NCBI RefSeq assembly: GCF_001425685.1
Contig: NZ_LMCY01000028.1
Coordinates: 54,343-111,848, forward strand
Source of the DNA: Massilia sp. Root335
Lineage (GTDB): Bacteria > Pseudomonadota > Gammaproteobacteria > Burkholderiales > Burkholderiaceae_D
Length of the DNA stretch: 57,506 nucleotides
Direction of reading: 5' to 3'
Below, piece by piece: positions 52,497-57,506 of this stretch. The position numbers and the translations under genes were made by a program. The notes below the pieces were generated by a model that was not told the origin of the DNA, searched no databases, and saw nothing but the letters and a program-made list of their open reading frames with translations. Position 1 is the first letter of the stretch. Every line of letters starts with the position of its first letter.

Positions 52497-54026
52497 TCAA
52501 TGGCCCGCGATGGGCGCGCCCGTGTTCAGCGGGCGCAGGAACAGCACGAGCGGGATCACGCAGGCGATGAACACGGCCAGGATCCAGAACAGGTCGATGT
52601 AGGTCATCGTCAGCGCCTCCAGGCGGATCGTGCCGGCGAGGCTGCGCAGCGCCTGCGGCATGCCGCCCAGGCCGTGCGCCTGCGCGGCGAGATAGTCGCC
52701 GACGGCCACGCGGTTGGCGTCCAGGGTCTCTTCCAGCCGGCGCGAATGCAGCCACAGGCGCCGGTCCTGGATGACGGCGATGCCGGCCAGCGCGAGCGAG
52801 CCGCCCAGGTTGCGGGCCGCGTTGAACAGGCCGGCCGCGTCGCTCGCGTGGTCGCGCGTGACGGACTGGATCGCGGCCTGGTTCAGGAACACCATCGCGA
52901 AGATCGTGCCGACCCCGCGCAACAGTTGCGAGAACACGAACTGGGCGCCGGCCGCCTGCGCCGTCAGGTCGGTCTCGTGCCATGCGCTGAATGCCAGCAC
53001 GGACAGGCCGAAGCCGACGGCCAGGCGGATGTCGACCCAGCGGATCAGCAGCGGCACGAGCGGCATCATCAGCAGCGCCGGCAGCCCGCCGAGGGCGACG
53101 ATCTTCCCCGCCTGCAGCGCGTTGTAGTCGGCGATGGCGGCGAGGAACTGCGGGATCACGTACGAGGTCCCGTAGATGACCATGCCCACCGTGATGCCCA
53201 TGACGACGACGCTGCCGAACTGGCGGTCGAGCAGCAGCCGCAGCTGGATCACGGGACGCCGCGCCGTCAGCTGCCCGATCATCATCAGCACGAAGCCTGC
53301 GAACGACAGGATGCTGATCCAGACGATCGAAGGCGACGAGAACCACTGTTCGCGCTCGCCTTCTTCCAGCACCACCGTGAGCCCGCCGAGGAAGGCGGCG
53401 AGGCCGAGGATGCCGAGCCAGTCGGCGTCGGCCAGCATGTCCAGGCGCGCCGGTTCGTGGCGCAGGCCGACGAGCAGCAGCACGACGAGGCCGATGCAGA
53501 TCGGGACGTTGAGGAAGAACGCGTAGTGCCAGCTGAGGTTTTCCGTGAGCCAGCCGCCGATCAGCGGCCCGACGACGGGGCCGAGGATGGCGGTGGCGCC
53601 GAACATCGCGGTGCCGATCGGCTGCTGGCTGCGCGGCAGGCGCGTCGCGATGATGGTCTGCGCCGTCGGGATCATCGCGCCGCCCGTGATGCCCTGGCCC
53701 ACGCGGCCGGCGATCATCATGGCCAGCGACGTCGACAGGCCGCACATCACGGAAAACGCCGTGAACAGCGCGGCCACCGCGAGCAGGAAGGTGCGCAGGC
53801 CGAACACGCGTTCGAGCCAGCCGGACAGGGGAATCATCACGATCTCGGCGACGAGGTAGCCGGTGGCGATCCACGTGCCTTCCGTGCCGCTGGCGCCGAT
53901 CTCGCCCTGGATCGTGGGCAGCGACGAATTCACGATCGAGATGTCCAGCGTGGCCATCAGCGCGCCGAGGGTGCCGGCGGCCACGGCGAGCCAGGCGGCG
54001 GCGTCGGCCCGCTGCGCGCCGCTCAT
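52497..54026 (-). CDS. emrB: MFS multidrug exporter, DHA2 (EmrB) family, 14 helices
   Basis: 509 residues with 14 predicted helices. DHA2 marks: LDISIVNSSLPTIQGEIGASGTEGTWIATGYLVAE at the start, the LERVFGLRTF motif A and the GRVGQGITGGAMIP motif C. It expels drugs or other hydrophobic compounds using the proton gradient. Its start overlaps the stop of the EmrA gene (ATGA), and it is followed 17 bases later by the NodT gene, so the three form one tripartite pump operon. No local function beyond efflux is suggested. Confidence 0.9.
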   Translation of the reverse strand: MSGAQRADAAAWLAVAAGTLGALMATLDISIVNSSLPTIQGEIGASGTEGTWIATGYLVAEIVMIPLSGWLERVFGLRTFLLAVAALFTAFSVMCGLSTSLAMMIAGRVGQGITGGAMIPTAQTIIATRLPRSQQPIGTAMFGATAILGPVVGPLIGGWLTENLSWHYAFFLNVPICIGLVVLLLVGLRHEPARLDMLADADWLGILGLAAFLGGLTVVLEEGEREQWFSSPSIVWISILSFAGFVLMMIGQLTARRPVIQLRLLLDRQFGSVVVMGITVGMVIYGTSYVIPQFLAAIADYNALQAGKIVALGGLPALLMMPLVPLLIRWVDIRLAVGFGLSVLAFSAWHETDLTAQAAGAQFVFSQLLRGVGTIFAMVFLNQAAIQSVTRDHASDAAGLFNAARNLGGSLALAGIAVIQDRRLWLHSRRLEETLDANRVAVGDYLAAQAHGLGGMPQALRSLAGTIRLEALTMTYIDLFWILAVFIACVIPLVLFLRPLNTGAPIAGH

Positions 54027-55195
54027 CGGCGGTCCTCGCGCCGTTGGTGCTCCTTCTCGTCCTTGCGTACGTCCTTGATGGCATCCTTGTCGTCGCTGGT
54101 GTCGACGGTGACCTTGACGGACAGCCCCGGCACGAGCACCTGCCGCACCTCGGGACTGGCGTCGAGCGCGATGCGCACGGGGATGCGCTGGACGATTTTC
54201 GTGAAATTGCCGGTGGCGTTTTGCGGCGGCAGCAGCGAGAACTGGGCGCCGGTGCCGGGCGCCATGCTGTCCACGCGGCCGCGCAGCTTCACGTGCGGCA
54301 GTGCGTCGACCTTGATCTCGGCCGGCTGGCCCACGCGCATGCGGCCGATCTGCGTTTCCTTGTAATTCGCCGTGATGTACAGGCTGGCCACGGGGACGAG
54401 CGTCATCAGCCGCGCGCCCGGTTGCACGAACTGGCCCAGGCGCACGGTGGCGTCGCCGATGCGGCCCGCGATGCTGGCGGCGACCGTCGTCGCCTGCAGG
54501 TTCACGCCGGCCGCCTTCAGCTGGGCCGCCGCCGCTTCGCCCTGCGCCTCGGCCTGGCGCACCTGGGCGCGCAGCGATGCGATGCGCTTTTCCGCGTTGG
54601 CCAGGGCGGCGCGCTGCGCGGCCACCTGGTCGGCGGCCTGGGCGGCCTGGTTGCGCCGGTCGGCCAGCGCCTGCGCGTTTTCCGCCCCGATCGCGACGAG
54701 CGGCGCATAGCGCTGCGCCTCGCCCGCGGCGAACGTGGCCGCCTGGCGCGCGGCCGCCAGTTGGGCGCGCGCGGCCGCGACGCTGGATTCCTGCTCGGCG
54801 ATCTGGGCGCGCACGGCGTCCGCGTTGGCCCTGGCGATGTCGACCTGGGCCCGGAACTGCTCGGCCTGGGCGTTGTAGTCGCGCGGGTCGATGCGCACGA
54901 GGGGCTGGCCGGCCGCGACGTCCTGGTTCTCGCGCACGAGGACGGCGTCGACATAGCCGCCGACCTTGGGCGACACCGTCACCGCGTCGGCCTGGAGGTA
55001 CGCGTCGTCGGTCGTCTCGTGGTACTTGCCGACCAGCGCGTGGTAGGCGTACCAGCCCGCTCCGGCCAGCAGCAGGACGCCGCCGCCGGCGATCAGCGCG
55101 GTGCGGATCTTGCGCTTCTTTTCGGGCGAGACCTTTGGTTTGCCGTCGTCGTTCTCGTCCTTGTCCTCGCCGGGCGCGGGCTGCTCGTCGGTCAT
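54023..55195 (-). CDS. emrA: Membrane fusion protein of the EmrA/HlyD family
   Basis: 390 residues. A cytoplasmic start rich in Asp/Lys, one transmembrane helix (about 33-52), then lipoyl-like and coiled-coil halves (YHETTDDAYLQADAVTVSPKVGG; VRENQDVAAGQPLVRIDPRDY) and the late NFTKIVQRIPVRIALD strand are typical of EmrA. It links the inner-membrane EmrB to the outer-membrane duct. The ATG at 55195 is used because the acidic leader and the transmembrane helix begin there. A TetR-type operator candidate (55293-55319) lies about 100 bases upstream; no TetR gene is present in the window. Confidence 0.9.
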   Translation of the reverse strand: MTDEQPAPGEDKDENDDGKPKVSPEKKRKIRTALIAGGGVLLLAGAGWYAYHALVGKYHETTDDAYLQADAVTVSPKVGGYVDAVLVRENQDVAAGQPLVRIDPRDYNAQAEQFRAQVDIARANADAVRAQIAEQESSVAAARAQLAAARQAATFAAGEAQRYAPLVAIGAENAQALADRRNQAAQAADQVAAQRAALANAEKRIASLRAQVRQAEAQGEAAAAQLKAAGVNLQATTVAASIAGRIGDATVRLGQFVQPGARLMTLVPVASLYITANYKETQIGRMRVGQPAEIKVDALPHVKLRGRVDSMAPGTGAQFSLLPPQNATGNFTKIVQRIPVRIALDASPEVRQVLVPGLSVKVTVDTSDDKDAIKDVRKDEKEHQRREDRR

Positions 55196-55292
55196 GTCCG
55201 CCTTTCCGTCACGACGGCACCCGGCCCGCGTGCCGCGCGCAGGCGGGTGCCGTATCTTGCGGACAATGGTTCTCGCCGGCCATGGAACTGAA

Positions 55293-55319
55293 ACGATTGT
55301 TTGGTCAAACAACAATCGT
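55293..55319. promoter_or_regulatory. TetR-type operator upstream of the emrAB-nodT operon
   Basis: TTGTTTG GT CAAACAA (55297-55312) is a perfect 7-bp inverted repeat and is nested in an outer pair ACGATTGTT (55293-55301) / AACAATCGT (55311-55319). Overlapping palindromes of this form are usual TetR-family targets. Confidence 0.6.
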
Positions 55320-55368
55320 ACACATCCTGAACAGCCCGCGCTTTTCATTTGTGCGCGGAAACGGAACC

Positions 55369-57506
55369 CTACTGCAGGATGCGCACCAGCGCGCCCTCGC
55401 TCATCACGTAGACGGTGCCGTCGGGCGCGGTCGTGATGGCATCGATCGGCCCGAGGCTGCCCGGCGTGCCGGCGCGCACGCCGACGGCGCCCGGATTGCC
55501 CGCGACGACGGTCTCGATGCCGGCCGGCGTGATCTTGCGCACCGAGTACAGCTCCGCCCCCTCGCGCAGCGCGAGGTACAGGTTGCCGCCGCGGTCGGCC
55601 GTCATCCCGGTGATCTGCTCGTCGATGCCGCGCGACCGGCGCACGACGGCGCGCGTGCCGTCGGCGGCGATCCTGACCACGTTCCGGTCCGCATCGAGGC
55701 CCCAGCGCGTGCCGCCCTTGCCCCAGTACACGATGCCGACGGCGTCGTCGGCCAGGGTGGTGACCGTGCCGTCCGGCGCGATCTTCCGGTGATAGACCTT
55801 GACGCCCACGTCGGTCATCGGGCCGTACACCGTGTCCGTGAGCCAGATGTTGCCGAGCCCGTCCTCCACCAGCCGCTGCGGTGTCGTGAAGCTTGCCTTC
55901 GCCCCCACGCCGTCCGCGACGCCCGCGACCCCGGCCTGGCCGGCGATGAAATGGGACACGCCCGCCGCGTCGATCCGCGAGATGACGCCGTTCGACACCG
56001 CCAGCACGCTGCCGTCGACGGCCTCGCTGGTCGGGTAGTAGCTGGTCGCGCGATTCCCGGGCGGCAGGGACAGCGTGGTGACGGCGCCGCCCGGGGTCAC
56101 TTTGCGGACGCGGTCGACTTCGCCCACGTAGATATTGCCCTGGGCGTCGGTGGCCAGTTCGTAGTGCGCGTCGGCCGCGAGGGCCGGCGTCAGCGCGAAC
56201 TGCGCCGAGGCCCCGGTCGCGTCGACGTTGGCCTGGGCGGCGGCACGCCCGGCGAACACGGTCACGGCGCCGGTGGGCGCGATGCGGCGGATGACCTGGC
56301 TGCTGTCGTCGCCCACGTACAGGTTGCCGGCTGCGTCGGCCACGAGGTTGGTGTAATAGGTGCCGCTCGATCCGGAGGCGGGCAGCGTGGCCAGGGTCGT
56401 CACCGTGCCGTCCGGCGCGATCTTGCGGATCCGCGGCGGGTAATCGGACTCTCGCTCGTAGGCGTTGCCGGCCCCGTCGACCGCAAGGGTCCAGCCGCCC
56501 AGGTACGCGGTGCCGCCGTCGGCGAAGACGAGCCTGGGCGTCGTCACGACGCCGGCCGCCGACACCCTGCGCAGTACGCCGTTGTCGATCAGCGTCAGAT
56601 TGCCGGCGCGGTCGGCCGCGATCGCACCGATCTGCTGGAATGCCGCCTGGGCGCCGGTGCCGTCGTTCATGTCGCCGCCGCCGCCGCCCGCCAGGGTGAC
56701 GACGGTGCCGTTTGGCGCGACCCTGCGGATCGTCTTGCCGCCGTCGTTGACGTACAGGTTGCCGGCGGCGTCCATCGGGAGGCCGCGCGCGTCGGTGAAA
56801 CGCGCGCTCGCGCCGGGTCCGTCCGCGTTCCCCGCCTGGTCGGCGGCACCGGCGAACAGCGTGCGGGTGCCGTCCGGCGCCGTGCGGTAGATCGCCGTGG
56901 CCGTCCCGGTCGGCCGGGCCGCATCGTAGAGATTGCCGGCGGGGTCGACGGCGATGGCGAGGGCCTCGAGCAGCGCCGGGTTCCGCACCAGCGTGGCGAT
57001 CGCGCCGGTCGCGAGGTCGATCGCACGCACGCCCGGCGTGAAGGGAGAGAGGGCGACGGCGTCGACGAGGTACAGTGCCCCCGACGGCTGGATGGCGAGG
57101 ACGCCGGGCAGCGCCAGGCGGCCGTCCGTGCCGTCGAGGGTGCCGGGCCCGCCGGGCGTGCCGGCGACCAGCGCCAGCCCTTTCGGCACCGACACGCTCA
57201 GCACCGCCGCGGTACTGGCCGTGCTGCCGCGCGGCCCGGTCGCGACGGCCGTGAATGTGCTGCCGTTGTCGGCGGCCTGTGGATGGGCCAGCGTGTACGT
57301 CAGACCGGTGGCGCCCGGGATGTCCTTGCCGTCGCGCTGCCACTGGTAGCTCACGGTCGTGCTGTCGGCGGCGACGGCGAAGGTGGCGGCCTGGCCCGCG
57401 ACGACCGATTGCGGGACCGGCTGCGACGTGATCGCCGGACCGGCCGCGGCGGGTGGGGCGGGCGTCGACCCGCCCGTGTTCCCGCCGCCGCCCGCCGCGG
57501 GGGCGC
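55369..57506 (-). CDS. NHL-repeat beta-propeller protein with Ig-like domain (5' end outside window)
   Basis: At least 711 residues; the frame is open to the window edge, so the start is missing. The visible order is a Gly-rich, Pro-rich linker (the 57450-57506 region), an Ig-like domain (ITSQPVPQSVVAGQAATFAV, SYQWQRDGKDIPG) and a long series of NHL-type blades (repeats of the form VAVDPAGNLYV, IRRIAPTGAVTVFAG, RKVTPGGAVTTL). It ends with GALVRILQ before the stop. Such surface propellers bind protein or glycan partners; the linker suggests a lipoprotein or secreted protein. It is separated from the efflux operon by the 55196-55368 gap. Confidence 0.8.
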   Translation of the reverse strand, partial: APAAGGGGNTGGSTPAPPAAAGPAITSQPVPQSVVAGQAATFAVAADSTTVSYQWQRDGKDIPGATGLTYTLAHPQAADNGSTFTAVATGPRGSTASTAAVLSVSVPKGLALVAGTPGGPGTLDGTDGRLALPGVLAIQPSGALYLVDAVALSPFTPGVRAIDLATGAIATLVRNPALLEALAIAVDPAGNLYDAARPTGTATAIYRTAPDGTRTLFAGAADQAGNADGPGASARFTDARGLPMDAAGNLYVNDGGKTIRRVAPNGTVVTLAGGGGGDMNDGTGAQAAFQQIGAIAADRAGNLTLIDNGVLRRVSAAGVVTTPRLVFADGGTAYLGGWTLAVDGAGNAYERESDYPPRIRKIAPDGTVTTLATLPASGSSGTYYTNLVADAAGNLYVGDDSSQVIRRIAPTGAVTVFAGRAAAQANVDATGASAQFALTPALAADAHYELATDAQGNIYVGEVDRVRKVTPGGAVTTLSLPPGNRATSYYPTSEAVDGSVLAVSNGVISRIDAAGVSHFIAGQAGVAGVADGVGAKASFTTPQRLVEDGLGNIWLTDTVYGPMTDVGVKVYHRKIAPDGTVTTLADDAVGIVYWGKGGTRWGLDADRNVVRIAADGTRAVVRRSRGIDEQITGMTADRGGNLYLALREGAELYSVRKITPAGIETVVAGNPGAVGVRAGTPGSLGPIDAITTAPDGTVYVMSEGALVRILQ

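Noticed and set aside
1..57506. CRISPR arrays, insertion sequences, integrases, rRNA genes, or a replication origin
   Set aside because: I saw no regularly spaced repeat series, no transposase or integrase motifs, no rRNA-like stretches and no DnaA-box cluster. The hcp island has no flanking mobile-element genes that I can see.

Overview
The window is GC-rich DNA from a Gram-negative bacterium that degrades plant polysaccharides. It carries SusC-like TonB-dependent receptors of the kind found in Proteobacteria, a PEP-CTERM exosortase substrate, a type VI secretion Hcp, an EmrAB/NodT efflux set and a bifunctional glucosylglycerol-phosphate synthase. Together these suggest a betaproteobacterium of the Oxalobacteraceae (Massilia/Duganella/Telluria type). 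This is an inference from gene content; no rRNA or tRNA gene is present.

Layout. (1) 1-7.1 kb is a pectin-type (rhamnogalacturonan) block: a GH2 beta-galactosidase cut by the window edge, a PEP-CTERM protein, a CE12-like acetylesterase lipoprotein and a TonB-dependent receptor. The last three form a minus-strand operon preceded by GntR/FadR-like half sites. (2) 7.2-7.8 kb is a scar holding remnants of a CBM-containing protein and of an SMP-30 lactonase. (3) 7.8-13.4 kb holds salt and envelope functions: nhaA, divergent from a HAD-GT20 fusion (GgpPS), then a DUF389 membrane protein. (4) 13.6-35.3 kb is a large xyloglucan/mannan utilisation locus: 2,5-dioxovalerate dehydrogenase, TonB receptor, an unassigned secreted protein, GH74 xyloglucanase, GH95 alpha-fucosidase, a second TonB receptor, GH35 beta-galactosidase, GH31 alpha-xylosidase, GH26 mannanase and CE2 acetylesterase. 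A GH9 endoglucanase at 37-38.7 kb shares a candidate LacI-family operator with the locus. (5) 35.5-36.9 kb is a lower-GC island of hcp, a LAS-type murein peptidase and a periplasmic Cys-rich protein, which reads as a type VI effector-immunity cassette. (6) 38.9-45.7 kb has a polysaccharide deacetylase, a GNAT acetyltransferase, a hybrid histidine kinase, a DUF5710 protein and a TPR-GGDEF diguanylate cyclase. (7) 45.7-57.5 kb is all on the minus strand: a CocE/NonD hydrolase, a GntR-regulated ABC transporter, an EmrA-EmrB-NodT tripartite pump and an NHL-repeat protein cut by the window edge.

How the genes may work together. GH74 and GH9 would cut the xyloglucan/glucan backbone outside the cell, and the two paralogous TonB receptors would import oligosaccharides. 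GH95 (fucose), GH35 (galactose), GH31 (xylose) and CE2 (acetyl) would remove side groups. The 2,5-dioxovalerate dehydrogenase could finish an oxidative (Weimberg-type) route for the released xylose. Near-palindromic AATCGATT-centred sites in front of GH95 and GH9 and in the intergenic region before the GH74 operon, plus a TGTTAGCG-type palindrome in that same region, suggest one or two LacI-family repressors encoded outside this window. The most novel-looking items are the hcp/peptidase/immunity cassette, the 638-aa secreted protein upstream of GH74, and the coupling of a GH26-CE2 mannan module to a xyloglucan operon.
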